Of a stretch of DNA of 64,000 nucleotides, positions 9,739 to 18,600 are shown one piece after another. The position numbers were made by a program, and so were the translations under genes. Source of the DNA: Nereida ignava (lineage in GTDB: Bacteria; Pseudomonadota; Alphaproteobacteria; Rhodobacterales; Rhodobacteraceae); assembly GCF_001049735.1 (NCBI RefSeq), contig NZ_CVPC01000005.1, positions 248,001 to 312,000 on the forward strand. The letters run 5' to 3'. The notes under the pieces were generated by a model, which was given only the letters and a program-made list of their open reading frames with translations, did no database searches and had not been told where the DNA came from. The first letter of the stretch is position 1. The number at the start of each line of letters is the position of its first letter.

Positions 9739-11013
9739 TTAGCCGTTCATTGAGTCGAAGAAGTCTGCGTTACTCTTTGTTTGCTTAAGTTTTGACAGCA
9801 AGAATTCGATGGCGTCCGTCGTTCCCATTGGGTTCAAGATACGGCGCAACACATAGGTTTTCTGCAGATCGACTTTATCAATCAACAGGTCTTCCTTACG
9901 TGTGCCTGACTTTAGAATATCCATTGCTGGGAAGACGCGTTTATCTGCGACTTTACGATCAAGCACGATTTCAGAGTTACCTGTGCCTTTGAATTCTTCA
10001 AAGATCACTTCGTCCATCCGCGACCCAGTATCAATCAAGGCCGTTGAGATGATGGTCAAAGAACCACCTTCTTCAATGTTCCGCGCAGCACCAAAGAACC
10101 GTTTAGGGCGTTGAAGCGCGTTGGCATCCACACCACCGGTCAAAACCTTACCAGAGGAAGGAACAACAGTGTTGAACGCACGGCCAAGACGGGTGATCGA
10201 GTCGAGAAGGATCACAACGTCGCGTTTATGCTCAACAAGACGTTTCGCCTTTTCGATAACCATTTCTGACACAGCCACGTGGCGCGTTGCAGGTTCATCA
10301 AACGTTGAGGATACAACCTCGCCCTTCACGGAACGCTGCATGTCCGTAACTTCTTCTGGACGTTCATCGATCAAAAGGACGATCAAATAGCATTCTGGGT
10401 GGTTTTTCTCGATGCTGGTCGCGATGTTTTGCAGCAGAACCGTTTTACCCGTGCGCGGAGGCGCTACAATCAATGAACGTTGGCCCTTACCAATTGGCGC
10501 AACCAAGTCGATAATCCGCGCAGAGCGATCTTTACTGGCTGTTGGGTCTTCAAGCTCCATTTTCAGGCGCTCATCAGGATAGAGCGGCGTCAGGTTTTCA
10601 AATGCGACTTTGTGGCGCGCTTTTTCGGGCTCTTCAAAATTGATTTGTTGAATGCTTGTCAGTGCAAAATAACGCTCGTTATCGCCAGGGGCGCGCATAA
10701 CGCCTGTAATCGTATCACCCGTGCGTAGCGAATATTGGCGGATCATGTCAGGTGAGACGTAAATGTCGTCAGGGCCCGGCAGATAGTTTGCCTCTGTTGA
10801 GCGAAGAAAGCCAAATCCGTCCTGAAGCACTTCCATGACGCCGTCGCCACTGATTTCCCAGCCGTCTTCCGCCCGTTCCTTCAGGATCGAGAACATCATA
10901 TCCCCTTTGCGCATCGTGGATGCGTTTTCGATCTCAAGCTCTTCAGCCAAAGACAGGAGGTTTTTTGGGCTTTGAGCTTTCAGCTCAGCCAATGACAGAC
11001 GCTCTTGGGTCAT
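9739..11013 (-). CDS. rho: Transcription termination factor Rho
   Basis: Hexameric RNA helicase that ends untranslated transcripts. The N-terminal Rho_N/RNA-binding region (about residues 1-125) is followed by the ATPase core with Walker A APPRTGKT, Walker [16 protein letters not shown], and the secondary RNA-binding Q/R loops ([20 protein letters not shown]). At 424 residues it is complete. It is the first gene left of the origin, reading away from it. A perfect 7-bp-arm inverted repeat at 11026-11041 lies just upstream of its ATG. Confidence 0.98.
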   Translation of the reverse strand: MTQERLSLAELKAQSPKNLLSLAEELEIENASTMRKGDMMFSILKERAEDGWEISGDGVMEVLQDGFGFLRSTEANYLPGPDDIYVSPDMIRQYSLRTGDTITGVMRAPGDNERYFALTSIQQINFEEPEKARHKVAFENLTPLYPDERLKMELEDPTASKDRSARIIDLVAPIGKGQRSLIVAPPRTGKTVLLQNIATSIEKNHPECYLIVLLIDERPEEVTDMQRSVKGEVVSSTFDEPATRHVAVSEMVIEKAKRLVEHKRDVVILLDSITRLGRAFNTVVPSSGKVLTGGVDANALQRPKRFFGAARNIEEGGSLTIISTALIDTGSRMDEVIFEEFKGTGNSEIVLDRKVADKRVFPAMDILKSGTRKEDLLIDKVDLQKTYVLRRILNPMGTTDAIEFLLSKLKQTKSNADFFDSMNG

Positions 11014-11025
11014 ACTTTCACCGTC

Positions 11026-11041
11026 ATGCGTTGGAACGCAT
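11026..11041. promoter_or_regulatory. Inverted repeat in the rho leader
   Basis: ATGCGTT-GG-AACGCAT is a perfect inverted repeat with 7-bp arms, 12 bases upstream of the rho start codon. In the rho transcript it could form a small hairpin near the ribosome site, or be an operator. Rho often autoregulates through its leader, but no direct link can be shown here. Confidence 0.45.
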
Positions 11042-11188
11042 TATTTTAAAGGAGTTAAAGTGTTCGGATGAACACCTAAGCCGTAGCTAACATGAATGGG
11101 TTAGTCAAACTTCGATTTTAGAGGTTCAATGCTTCTTCTAATAATAAGAAAGATTAAAAAATGATGATGATGAAGTGTTAAGAATATC

Positions 11189-11197
11189 TGTGGATTA
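11189..11197 (-). promoter_or_regulatory. DnaA box, one mismatch
   Basis: TGTGGATTA on the plus strand is the complement of TAATCCACA, differing from TTATCCACA at one position. It is at the edge of the AT-rich part of oriC. Confidence 0.7.
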
Positions 11198-11213
11198 CTT
11201 TTTATCCAATTCT

Positions 11214-11222
11214 TTATCCACA
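11214..11222 (+). promoter_or_regulatory. DnaA box, perfect (TTATCCACA)
   Basis: Exact match to the high-affinity DnaA box TTATCCACA, followed by G. It lies in the AT-rich part of the origin. Confidence 0.88.
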
Positions 11223-11289
11223 GTGTATCGGTGGATTTACACCTAAATATATTTAGATAATTGTTTAAAATCAATATGTTGAGCATATC

Positions 11290-11314
11290 TTTACGTCTTG
11301 TTAATTAACGTAAA
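11290..11314. repeat. Inverted repeat inside oriC
   Basis: TTTACGT (11290-11296) and ACGTAAA (11308-11314) form 7-bp arms around an 11-base loop that itself contains the palindrome TTAATTAA. It lies between two DnaA boxes in the AT-rich part of oriC and may bind an origin regulator. Confidence 0.5.
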
Positions 11315-11320
11315 GCAAAA

Positions 11321-11329
11321 CTATCCACA
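11321..11329 (+). promoter_or_regulatory. DnaA box, one mismatch
   Basis: CTATCCACA differs from TTATCCACA only in its first base and is followed by G. Confidence 0.72.
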
Positions 11330-11474
11330 GCGTAGATTCGACACATTTATCCTTTCCACAGGCGTATAAAATCGGCAAATTGTCGTAGAATTGTGCTTTG
11401 CTCCGCTGTGATGGGAATGGCGCTGAAATCTCACGGTGACTGTCCTTAAGGCATTCATTGGTTTGTCCAAAAGG

Positions 11475-11483
11475 TTATCCACA
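11475..11483 (+). promoter_or_regulatory. DnaA box, perfect (TTATCCACA), at the maf start
   Basis: Exact TTATCCACA. It lies between the probable maf ribosome-binding site AAAAGG (11469-11474) and the first maf codon, so DnaA binding here could affect maf expression. Confidence 0.82.
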
Positions 11484-12082
11484 TCTCTTTTTCACTTACA
11501 CTCGCTTCGTCCTCGAAAATTCGGGCTCAGCTGCTCGAAAACGCGGGCATTCCTATAACGATTCGACCTATGCCCATTGATGAGGAGTTGATCAAAGGCG
11601 CGATGGTTGCTGAAGGTGCGCCCCCACGGGATGTCGCGGATGCGCTGGCTGAAATGAAAGCGCGGCGATTGTCAGATAAAGGACATGAGGGGCCGATTTT
11701 GGGCTGTGATCAGGTTCTGGACTTTAAAGGCGCTATTTATTCAAAGCCGACCTCACCAGATGATGCGCGTGCGCAGCTGCGGGCATTGTCAGCGCAGGTT
11801 CATTATTTGCACACGGCGGCTTGTTTATATCAGGATGGCAAACCCACGTGGCGGCACGTTTCACGTGTAACGTTGCGCATGCGCCAGTTGAGTGACGCCT
11901 ATATTGATGCCTACGTTGAGCGAAATTGGGATGACATTAAGCATACGGTTGGGTGTTACATGCTTGAGGCGGAAGGTGCGCGGCTGTTCTCTCAGGTGCA
12001 GGGCGATTATTTTGCAGTGTTAGGCCTGCCTTTGGTGGAGCTTTTGTCGTTCTTAACCTTGCGCGGAGATATTGACGGATGA
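11483..12082 (+). CDS. maf: Maf-type nucleoside triphosphate pyrophosphatase, unusual start codon
   Basis: Maf-family house-cleaning pyrophosphatase acting on modified nucleotides. The first in-frame ATG (11570) would remove the conserved N-terminal substrate motif, but the frame continues upstream with [20 protein letters not shown], clearly Maf. Between the upstream stop (11447) and 11570 there is no ATG, GTG or TTG. The best fit is ATC at 11483, 8 bases after AAAAGG, which yields 199 residues, the usual Maf length. The acidic [10 protein letters not shown] motif and [12 protein letters not shown] are present. Its stop overlaps aroE (ATGA). The start is inferred; the gene identity is firm. 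Confidence 0.85.
   Translation: MSFSLTLASSSKIRAQLLENAGIPITIRPMPIDEELIKGAMVAEGAPPRDVADALAEMKARRLSDKGHEGPILGCDQVLDFKGAIYSKPTSPDDARAQLRALSAQVHYLHTAACLYQDGKPTWRHVSRVTLRMRQLSDAYIDAYVERNWDDIKHTVGCYMLEAEGARLFSQVQGDYFAVLGLPLVELLSFLTLRGDIDG
11857..11872. other. Degenerate parS-like palindrome in maf
   Basis: CGTTTCACGTGTAACG matches the 16-bp parS consensus at 13 of 16 positions, with the central TTTCACGTG intact. It lies in coding sequence on the other side of oriC from the perfect sites. It could be a weak ParB site or chance. Confidence 0.35.
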
Positions 12083-12909
12083 GTGGAAAACTACGGCTTG
12101 CGGGTGTGATTGGGCATCCAATTTTGCATTCAAAATCGCCGCGTTTGCACGGGCATTGGCTAAAGCGTTACGGGATTGATGGGCATTATATTCCGATGGA
12201 CGTCGCACCGGATGATTTGGCGCGTACGATAGAATTACTCCCCCGGCTTGGGTTTGCGGGGATTAACGTAACGTTGCCACATAAAGAGGCTGTGATGGCT
12301 TTGTGTGATGAAATTACACCCCGCGCTAAGGCTGTTGGCGCTGTTAATACTGTTATTTTTCAAGAAGATGGCAGTGTTTTGGGCGATAACACTGATGGCT
12401 ACGGTTTTATGGCTAATCTTTACGCTGGCGCGCCTAGCTGGCGGGCTGACATGGGTCCAGCGGTGGTTCTGGGTGCTGGCGGGGCGGCACGTGGTGTTGT
12501 CGCGGCGCTACTTGATGCTGGTGCGCCACACATCATTCTGAGCAACCGAACTGTTGAGCGGGCAACTGCGCTTCAGTCAGAATTCGGCACACGGGTTGTG
12601 GTTTCTGCGTGGGATGACGTTGGTGATGCCATCAAGGGTGCGAACCTGCTGGTAAATACGACCTCGCTTGGGATGGATGGCCAACCCGCCCTGCCCGTTT
12701 CGCTTGATCATTTGGGTTCTGAAACGCTTGTTACAGATATTGTTTACGCGCCTTTGAAAACCCAACTTTTGATTGATGCAGCTGCGCGTGGGTGCGCTGT
12801 TGTTGATGGGCTTGGGATGCTGTTGCACCAAGCCGCTCCCGGTTTTGAGGCGTGGTTTGGTCAAAAACCGATTGTGGATGATGAACTGCGCGACGCTGTT
12901 TTGTCATGA
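12079..12909 (+). CDS. aroE: Shikimate dehydrogenase (NADP+)
   Basis: Reduces 3-dehydroshikimate to shikimate in aromatic amino acid synthesis. The substrate domain has [16 protein letters not shown] (SKSP serines near residues 16-18) and [12 protein letters not shown] with the catalytic lysine near residue 67. The NADP-binding motif is [11 protein letters not shown] near residue 130, and the C-terminal [17 protein letters not shown] block is typical. At 276 residues it is complete. It overlaps maf upstream and coaE downstream by 4 bp each. Confidence 0.97.
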   Translation: MSGKLRLAGVIGHPILHSKSPRLHGHWLKRYGIDGHYIPMDVAPDDLARTIELLPRLGFAGINVTLPHKEAVMALCDEITPRAKAVGAVNTVIFQEDGSVLGDNTDGYGFMANLYAGAPSWRADMGPAVVLGAGGAARGVVAALLDAGAPHIILSNRTVERATALQSEFGTRVVVSAWDDVGDAIKGANLLVNTTSLGMDGQPALPVSLDHLGSETLVTDIVYAPLKTQLLIDAAARGCAVVDGLGMLLHQAAPGFEAWFGQKPIVDDELRDAVLS

Positions 12910-13490
12910 CATTTGTCATAGGCTTGACTGGCTCAATCGGGATGGGCAAATCGACCACGGCGAAGATGTTTGCCAAGCGTTACATACCCGTGTGGGATGC
13001 GGATGCGGCTGTGCACCGGATTTATCAAAGCGGCGGTGGTGAATTGGCGACCGCGTTCCCGCAAGCAGTGAAAAATGGGATGATAGAGCGTGACCTATTA
13101 CGCAAGATCATCCATCAAGATCAGACAGCATTAGCAAAGATTGAGGCGATCATTCATCCGCAAGTTGCCGCCGACCGCGCGCGATTTATACAGACTTCTA
13201 AGAGTGAAATCGTGCTGGTAGATGTGCCTTTGCTTTTTGAAACAGGTGCCGATGACAGTGTTGATGCGATTGTTGTTGTAAGCGCGCCAAATGACGTTCA
13301 GCGCGATCGTGTTTTAGCGCGCGACGGCATGACAGAAACGCTTTTCGATACTATCCTATCAAAACAAATGCCAGATGCCGAAAAGCGCGCAAAAGCGGAT
13401 TACGTTATTGAGACAACTTCGTTAGACGCTGCTGAGGCGGCTGTTGATGCGATTTTGGCCAAGATTAAGCGGGAGTTAAGCGATGCGTGA
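12906..13490 (+). CDS. coaE: Dephospho-CoA kinase
   Basis: Last enzyme of coenzyme A synthesis, phosphorylating the 3'-OH of dephospho-CoA. The P-loop LTGSIGMGKST is at residues 6-16, DADAAVHRIYQSGG follows, and LVDVPLLFETGAD is the CoaE core motif. It has 194 residues and overlaps aroE by 4 bp and dnaQ by 8 bp. Confidence 0.97.
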   Translation: MTFVIGLTGSIGMGKSTTAKMFAKRYIPVWDADAAVHRIYQSGGGELATAFPQAVKNGMIERDLLRKIIHQDQTALAKIEAIIHPQVAADRARFIQTSKSEIVLVDVPLLFETGADDSVDAIVVVSAPNDVQRDRVLARDGMTETLFDTILSKQMPDAEKRAKADYVIETTSLDAAEAAVDAILAKIKRELSDA

Positions 13491-14172
13491 GATCGTTTTG
13501 GATACGGAAACCACCGGTTTTGAGCCTGCCGAGGGCGACCGCATTGTTGAAATTGGTGCGGTAGAGCTGTGGAACCACATGCCGACGGGCAAGACCTATC
13601 ACCAGTATATCAATCCGGAACGCTCAATGCCCCAAGGGGCGTTTGAGGTGCACGGGCTTGGCGATGATTTTCTGCGTGATAAGCCATTTTTTAAGGATAT
13701 TGCGCAGGATTTTGTTGATTTTGTCGGTACTGATGTGATGGTCATTCATAACGCGGCGTTCGATATGAAGTTCTTGAACGCAGAACTGGGTTGGCTTGGG
13801 CGCCCTGCTCTCCCGATGTCGCAATCGCTTGATACGCTGGCAATTGCACGTAAGCGTTTTCCAGGCTCGCCTGCTTCGCTTGATGCACTGTGCCGCCGTT
13901 TCAACATTGATAACTCGTCGCGGACTTTGCACGGAGCGTTGCTTGATAGTGAAATTTTGGCGGAAGTTTATCTTGAACTGATCGGCGGCAAGCAGCCGGA
14001 TTTCGCGCTAAGCACCAGTTCAAATAATACATCTTCGGATCAAGCCGCAGAATGGCGTCCTTCACGACGTCCGACCCGGTTGCCATCACGGCTAACTGAA
14101 AAAGAAAACGCCGCCCACGCCGAATTTCTCGACAATATGGGCGGCACAGTGCTTTGGCGGTCTGAGACTTAG
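13483..14172 (+). CDS. dnaQ: DNA polymerase III epsilon subunit (3'-5' proofreading exonuclease)
   Basis: Proofreading subunit of the replicative polymerase. It is a DEDDh exonuclease: Exo I LDTETTGFEPAEGDRIVEIG (D6, E8), Exo II HNAAFDMKFLN, and Exo III HGALLDSEILAEVY with catalytic His and Asp. The C-terminal tail (about residue 180 on) is the polymerase-binding part. It has 229 residues. It is last in the maf-aroE-coaE-dnaQ operon and convergent with secB across 4 bp. Confidence 0.97.
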   Translation: MREIVLDTETTGFEPAEGDRIVEIGAVELWNHMPTGKTYHQYINPERSMPQGAFEVHGLGDDFLRDKPFFKDIAQDFVDFVGTDVMVIHNAAFDMKFLNAELGWLGRPALPMSQSLDTLAIARKRFPGSPASLDALCRRFNIDNSSRTLHGALLDSEILAEVYLELIGGKQPDFALSTSSNNTSSDQAAEWRPSRRPTRLPSRLTEKENAAHAEFLDNMGGTVLWRSET

Positions 14173-14176
14173 GTTA

Positions 14177-14668
14177 TTAAGAAACAGTCGCGTTCTTTGC
14201 TTCTGCTTCAGCGCGTCGTGTAAGCTCTGCGCGGTAAAGCTGAAGGAAATCAATGGTTTCAAGGTTAAGCGGCGGGAAGCCACCGTCACGAGTGACGTCG
14301 CTAACAACACGACGCACAAACGGGAACAGCATCCGTGGGCATTCGATCAGCAAGAACGGGTGAAGCTGGTCTTCTGGAACGTTTTCGATCTGGAAAACGC
14401 CGCCGTACTCAAGCTCCATCAAGAACAACGCCGCTTCTGAAGCTTTGTCATTTGATTTGATCATCAGTTTAATGATGACCTCAAACTGGTTCTCAACAGT
14501 ACGCTTTTTCGCGTCGATGTTCACTTGAACAGAAACGTCTGGGGTTACATCGCCTGCGCCGCCTTTTTGAACGAGAATATTCTCAAATGACATGTCGCGG
14601 ATATATTGCGCCAGCACGGACATCTTGATGCCTGCGGGTGCTTCTTGTGCGGGGGTTTCGTCAGCCAT
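14177..14668 (-). CDS. secB: Protein-export chaperone SecB
   Basis: Tetrameric cytosolic chaperone that delivers unfolded preproteins to SecA. The 163-residue protein contains IRDMSFENI, an N-terminal strand typical of SecB, and the C-terminal FPPLNLETIDFLQLYRAEL block (SecA/peptide groove region). The location beside dnaQ near the origin matches other alphaproteobacteria. It is a single gene with its own start region upstream at 14669-14732. Confidence 0.97.
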   Translation of the reverse strand: MADETPAQEAPAGIKMSVLAQYIRDMSFENILVQKGGAGDVTPDVSVQVNIDAKKRTVENQFEVIIKLMIKSNDKASEAALFLMELEYGGVFQIENVPEDQLHPFLLIECPRMLFPFVRRVVSDVTRDGGFPPLNLETIDFLQLYRAELTRRAEAEAKNATVS

Positions 14669-14732
14669 GGGGCATCTCCAATTAACTTATACTCGCAGTT
14701 TCGTAACAGGTCGGGGCGGTGGCCTCAATCCG

Positions 14733-15215
14733 TTAGTGTTTGGTCCACCCTGACGGTCCAGAAGGTTGATTTGCAGGTGGGGGCACCTCCTCAAAGTCAC
14801 CATCAATGGTTGTTCCACCGGCCGTATTCTGGTGGGGCTGGCGGGGCCTGCCGTTTGAAAAGCTTTGTACTTTGATCCGCGATTTGAGTGCGGCAAATAC
14901 AGATGTGCGCACAGCGGGAATGAGAAGGGTAAAGCCAACTGCATCAGTGAAAAAGCCGGGCGTGAGCAGGAGCGCGCCAGAGAAAAGGATCATCGCGCCG
15001 TGGGCCAGCGGTTCTGTAGGGTCGTTCAGGTTTTCAAAGCTGCCGCGGACTTGTGTCAGAGCAAGCGCGCCTTGTTGCCGCACCAATGCGGTTCCCAGAA
15101 GTGCTGTGATGACCACGATAAGCAGCGTTGGCCAAAGGCCAAGCCAGCCACCGATCTGAATAAACAGGCCAATTTCTATCAGCGGCACCGCTAGAAATGC
15201 CAAAAAGAGCCACAT
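14733..15215 (-). CDS. FxsA family membrane protein
   Basis: Small cytoplasmic-membrane protein of the FxsA family, named for suppression of phage T7 exclusion in E. coli; its general role is unknown. The start MWLFLAFLAVPLIEIGLFIQ, with GGWLGLWPTLLIVVITALLGTALVR, is the family core; about four hydrophobic segments lie within the first 105 residues, followed by a polar tail. AAAAGGA about 9 bases before the ATG at 15215 favours this start (160 residues) over an ATG 18 bp upstream. It is divergent from the Tim44-like gene. Confidence 0.9.
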   Translation of the reverse strand: MWLFLAFLAVPLIEIGLFIQIGGWLGLWPTLLIVVITALLGTALVRQQGALALTQVRGSFENLNDPTEPLAHGAMILFSGALLLTPGFFTDAVGFTLLIPAVRTSVFAALKSRIKVQSFSNGRPRQPHQNTAGGTTIDGDFEEVPPPANQPSGPSGWTKH

Positions 15216-15344
15216 GGTTAAGATCCTTTTCATAACTTTACGCCAAGACCACAAACTAGGTGCGGTGAGTGGACTTGATCCTATGCCTGCCCTACATAAG
15301 TGCGAGTTAAGTAATTTTCCACGCCCCCAACGCCAGAGGCTTTC

Positions 15345-16001
15345 ATGAACAGCTCACTCGTCCAACTTTTGGTCCTTGCCGGCATTGCCATTTTTTTGGT
15401 TTTGCGTCTGAAAAACGTGCTTGGCACACGTGAGGGTTTTGAAAAGCCACCAGAGGCTGTGCAAGATAGCACACCTGTGCGCCGTGAGTTTGAGGTGATC
15501 GAAGGCGGACCTGACCGTGATATCACGGATCATGCCGAAGAAGGTAGCGCCCAAGCTGATGCATTGGCGCAAATGAAGGCTGCTGATCCAAGCTTTAGCG
15601 TGAACGAGTTTCTGGGCGGGGCCAGTGGTGCCTATGAGATGATCTTGATGGCGTTTGAGGCTGGCGACATGGACAGCATCAAAGGGTTCTTGTCCGATGA
15701 TGTTTTCGAAAGCTTTGATAGCGTTGTCAAAATGCGCGAAGAGCAGGGGCTTTCTGTAGACGCCACTTTTGTTGGTGTCCGTGAGATGCGTTTGAAGGAT
15801 GCGACGTACAATGCTTCTACAACCGAAGGTGAAGTGACGGTGAAATTCGTGGCCGAGCTTACTTCAGTTGTGACGAATGCCGAAGGTGAAGTGGTTGAAG
15901 GTAGCGCCAAAGAGATCAAACGCCAGAAAGACACATGGACGTTTGCACGCGTGATGTCGTCAGACGATCCAAACTGGCAATTGGTAGCGACTGGCGAATA
16001 A
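15345..16001 (+). CDS. Tim44/TimA domain protein
   Basis: Inner-membrane-anchored Tim44-like protein. One N-terminal transmembrane segment (about residues 5-21, LVQLLVLAGIAIFLVLRL), a flexible linker, then the Tim44 C-terminal domain (about 75-218, FSVNEFLGGASGAYEMILMA, ending WTFARVMSSDDPNWQLVATG). In bacteria the exact role is unclear; the fold binds membranes in mitochondrial import. It is followed directly by the Smr gene, a pairing common in alphaproteobacteria. Confidence 0.92.
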   Translation: MNSSLVQLLVLAGIAIFLVLRLKNVLGTREGFEKPPEAVQDSTPVRREFEVIEGGPDRDITDHAEEGSAQADALAQMKAADPSFSVNEFLGGASGAYEMILMAFEAGDMDSIKGFLSDDVFESFDSVVKMREEQGLSVDATFVGVREMRLKDATYNASTTEGEVTVKFVAELTSVVTNAEGEVVEGSAKEIKRQKDTWTFARVMSSDDPNWQLVATGE

Positions 16002-16027
16002 ACGTAGATGGGCGCGGTAAATTTGAA

Positions 16028-16618
16028 GTGGCAAAGAAACCCAAAGGCTTAACTTCTGACGACCGCTCCATTTGGCAGCGTGTCGCGGAAACAGCTGTGC
16101 CAATTCAACACGCGCCCGTAAGTAGGCCCGCTGACAAAAAGCCCCCAAAGAAAATCCGTGCCGAGCAGCACCCCGCGATTTCCCACTTCAAGGTTGGTGC
16201 GCGGGCGGCTCCTTTGCCGCGAAAGCATGACATTCAAAAAGATATCCGGCAGCAGGTCGCAGAAGCCCCTGTAAACATGGATAGAAAGTCGTTTCAGAAC
16301 CTACGGCGTGGGAAGCTAAAGCCCGAGGGGCGGATCGATCTGCATGGTATGACGCTTGTAGAAGCCCACCCTGCCTTAATAGGGTTTGTGATGTCGTCCC
16401 ATCGCGCTGGGAAGCGGTTGGTTTTGGTCATCACAGGCAAAGGCAAACACAAAGACGAGGGTGGCCCGATGCCTGTACGGATGGGCGTTCTTCGTCATCA
16501 GGTGCCTGAATGGCTGCGCATGGCGCCCGTTGCGTCACTTGTTTTGCAGGTCAGCGAAGCCCATTTAAAACACGGTGGTGGCGGCGCGTATTATGTTTAT
16601 CTACGGCGTAAACGTTAA
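16028..16618 (+). CDS. Smr/MutS2 domain protein
   Basis: Protein with a C-terminal Smr domain, a nucleic-acid endonuclease-type fold. The domain is seen as [19 protein letters not shown] (LHGM motif), [13 protein letters not shown] and [18 protein letters not shown] choose GTG at 16028 ([16 protein letters not shown]), giving 196 residues; the frame stays open further upstream, but there it overlaps the Tim44 gene. The N-terminal half is basic and disordered-looking. The substrate is unknown. It is convergent with hslU, overlapping by 4 bp. Confidence 0.88.
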   Translation: MAKKPKGLTSDDRSIWQRVAETAVPIQHAPVSRPADKKPPKKIRAEQHPAISHFKVGARAAPLPRKHDIQKDIRQQVAEAPVNMDRKSFQNLRRGKLKPEGRIDLHGMTLVEAHPALIGFVMSSHRAGKRLVLVITGKGKHKDEGGPMPVRMGVLRHQVPEWLRMAPVASLVLQVSEAHLKHGGGGAYYVYLRRKR

Positions 16619-17919
16619 AGTACGTAGCGGCTGAGGTCTGTTGAACGAGACAGCTCGCCTAAGTGTTTCTCAACAAATGCAGCGTCCACGGTTATCTCAT
16701 CACCACTACGGTCAGATGCTGTGAAGGACAGTTCTTCAAACACCCGCTCCAGCACAGTGTAGAGCCTGCGCGCCCCGATATTTTCGACGCTTTCGTTCAC
16801 TTCCGCAGCGATTTTGGCAAGGGCAGCAATACCTTCGGCGGTGAACGAAACAGTCACATTTTCCGTTGCCATTAAGGCGGTGTACTGACGCGTAAGCGCG
16901 TTGTCTGTTTCTGTCAGAATGCGCACAAAATCGCTCTCAGTTAGCGCGCGTAATTCAACGCGAATAGGTAAGCGGCCCTGCAATTCGGGTAGCAGATCAG
17001 AGGGCTTAGCGATGTGAAATGCGCCAGATGCGATAAACAGAATATGATCGGTTTTGACGGGCCCATGTTTTGTCGAGACTGTCGTTCCTTCGATGAGCGG
17101 CAGCAGGTCGCGTTGAACGCCTTCGCGGCTGACATCACCGCTTCTTGTTTCGCTTTTGGCGCAGACTTTATCAATCTCGTCCAGAAAAACGATCCCGCTG
17201 GATGAGACTGCATCAAGCGCGGTTTGTGTCACCGTCTCATCGTCCAACAGTTTGTCTGCTTCTTCGCCAACGAGCACGTCATAGCTTTCCGCTACTGTCA
17301 TTTTCCGACGCTCGGTGCGGCCTGCAAACGCTTTGCCGAACAAGTCACCAAGGTTCATCATTTGGCCGCCACCGGGTTGTCCGGGAATATCCATCGATGG
17401 CATTTGCGGCATCGGTGCAGCCACGTCGAGCTCAATCACAGTGTCGTCAAGCTCACCGGCGATGAGTTTTTTGCGGAACATTTCGCGTGTGCCGCTTCTT
17501 GCATCTTCACCGGCGATTGCAGTGATCACACGTTCTTCGGCGGACTTCATTGCTTTTGATTTAACTTCGTCGCGCATTGTTTCGCGGGTCAGGGTGATCG
17601 CGCTGTCCACAAGATCGCGGATGATCTGCTCAACATCGCGACCGACATAGCCGACTTCGGTAAACTTTGTAGCTTCAACTTTGATGAAAGGCGCATTTGC
17701 GAGCTTGGCGAGGCGGCGGCTAATCTCAGTTTTGCCGACACCAGTCGGCCCGATCATCAGGATATTTTTGGGATACACCTCATCGCGTAAATCATCGGGC
17801 AATTGCTGTCTGCGCCACCGGTTGCGCATGGCAACAGCAACGGCGCGCTTTGCGTCTGCTTGGCCAATGATGAAACGATCGAGTTCTGCAACAATCTGTG
17901 GAGGTGTTAAGTCAGTCAT
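16615..17919 (-). CDS. hslU: HslU unfoldase ATPase of the HslUV protease
   Basis: AAA+ unfoldase that feeds substrates to HslV. Walker A is GPTGVGKTE (about residues 54-62), the pore loop is GYVGRD, Walker B is [10 protein letters not shown], and the C-terminal tail ends LSRYVL, resembling the conserved tail that docks into HslV. At 434 residues it is full length. It overlaps the end of hslV by 4 bp (ATGA), so the pair is one operon. Confidence 0.98.
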   Translation of the reverse strand: MTDLTPPQIVAELDRFIIGQADAKRAVAVAMRNRWRRQQLPDDLRDEVYPKNILMIGPTGVGKTEISRRLAKLANAPFIKVEATKFTEVGYVGRDVEQIIRDLVDSAITLTRETMRDEVKSKAMKSAEERVITAIAGEDARSGTREMFRKKLIAGELDDTVIELDVAAPMPQMPSMDIPGQPGGGQMMNLGDLFGKAFAGRTERRKMTVAESYDVLVGEEADKLLDDETVTQTALDAVSSSGIVFLDEIDKVCAKSETRSGDVSREGVQRDLLPLIEGTTVSTKHGPVKTDHILFIASGAFHIAKPSDLLPELQGRLPIRVELRALTESDFVRILTETDNALTRQYTALMATENVTVSFTAEGIAALAKIAAEVNESVENIGARRLYTVLERVFEELSFTASDRSGDEITVDAAFVEKHLGELSRSTDLSRYVL

Positions 17920-18473
17920 GATTTTATCGTCTCGATCGTGAGGTTTCCGTTGGTGTAAACACAGATATCTGCGGCAATTGCCATTGCGCGTTTCGCAATT
18001 TCTTCCGCGTCATGATCACTATCCATAAGCGCGCGGCCTGCGGATAGGGCGTAGTTACCGCCAGATCCGATTGCAGTGATATTATGCTCAGGTTCAAGAA
18101 CGTCACCCGCGCCAGTAATGACAAACAAGTCGGTTCCGTCTGACACAATCAGCATCGCCTCAAGTTTCTGGAGGTATTTGTCTGTGCGCCAGTCTTTCGC
18201 AAGCTCTACTGATGCGCGGGCTAGCTGGCCTGGCGTTGCTTCAAGTTTTGCCTCGAGGCGTTCAAGCAATGTAAAAGCATCAGCGGTTGAGCCTGCAAAG
18301 CCTGCAACCACATCATACCCACCCGGAGAAAGGCGGCGGACTTTGCGCGCGGTCCCTTTCATCACGGTTTGGCCAACGCTTACTTGACCATCGCCAGCAA
18401 TGACGACCTTGCCGCCTTTGCGAACGCCGATGATTGTGGTGCCGTGCCAGCCCGGAAAATCTGAGTTGCTCAT
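17916..18473 (-). CDS. hslV: HslV peptidase of the HslUV protease
   Basis: Threonine peptidase subunit. From the ATG at 18473 the protein starts [20 protein letters not shown]; cleavage before TT would expose the catalytic Thr. GDGQVSVG and [15 protein letters not shown] are family blocks. The length is 185 residues, and GGGAG precedes the start by 7-8 bases. The frame extends much further upstream but that part crosses the trxA terminator. A sigma-32-like promoter lies at 18504-18533. Confidence 0.97.
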   Translation of the reverse strand: MSNSDFPGWHGTTIIGVRKGGKVVIAGDGQVSVGQTVMKGTARKVRRLSPGGYDVVAGFAGSTADAFTLLERLEAKLEATPGQLARASVELAKDWRTDKYLQKLEAMLIVSDGTDLFVITGAGDVLEPEHNITAIGSGGNYALSAGRALMDSDHDAEEIAKRAMAIAADICVYTNGNLTIETIKS

Positions 18474-18503
18474 GTTTGCGCTCCCGCTTTTGTGCGTGGA
18501 AAT

Positions 18504-18533
18504 AATATGGTTGCCGGCCGAGTGTTTCACAAG
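18504..18533 (-). promoter_or_regulatory. Possible heat-shock (sigma-32) promoter for hslVU
   Basis: On the minus strand, CTTGTGAAAC (-35-like, compare CTTGAAA) and CCATATT (-10-like, compare CCCATNT) are spaced about as in sigma-32 promoters, 31 bases before the hslV ATG. The -35 match is imperfect. Confidence 0.4.
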
Positions 18534-18548
18534 GCGATGTGCGTACGA

Positions 18549-18580
18549 AAAAAGGCGCACCTTGCTTGGCACGCCTTTGT
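18549..18580 (-). terminator. Intrinsic terminator of trxA
   Basis: AAAGGCG (18551-18557) and CGCCTTT (18572-18578) form a stem with an inner partial pairing. On the minus strand it is followed by TTTTTT-like sequence, placed 20-50 bases after the trxA stop. T-rich sequence on the plus side also allows bidirectional use. Confidence 0.8.
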
Positions 18581-18600
18581 TTTTCGTCTGGCCTCGTCTG

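Larger units (their letters stand above)
11101..11490. other. oriC: Probable chromosomal replication origin oriC
   Basis: This gene-free stretch between divergent rho and maf is strongly AT-rich at 11101-11340 (a plausible unwinding region) and carries two perfect DnaA boxes TTATCCACA (11214, 11475), two one-mismatch boxes (11189 minus strand, 11321 plus strand) and weaker ones (TTATCCAAT at 11202, CTTTCCACA at 11352). Transcription is minus on the left and plus on the right, the usual polarity at an origin. parS sites and parAB are within 7 kb. The flanks resemble the alphaproteobacterial origin neighbourhood (maf-aroE-coaE-dnaQ-secB). Confidence 0.88.

Noticed and set aside
11047-11059. CtrA site (TTAA-N7-TTAA) near oriC
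   Set aside because: TTAAAGGAGTTAA has a 5-base spacer, not 7.
17224-17650. Several plus-strand frames inside hslU
   Set aside because: Shadows of the high-confidence hslU coding strand.
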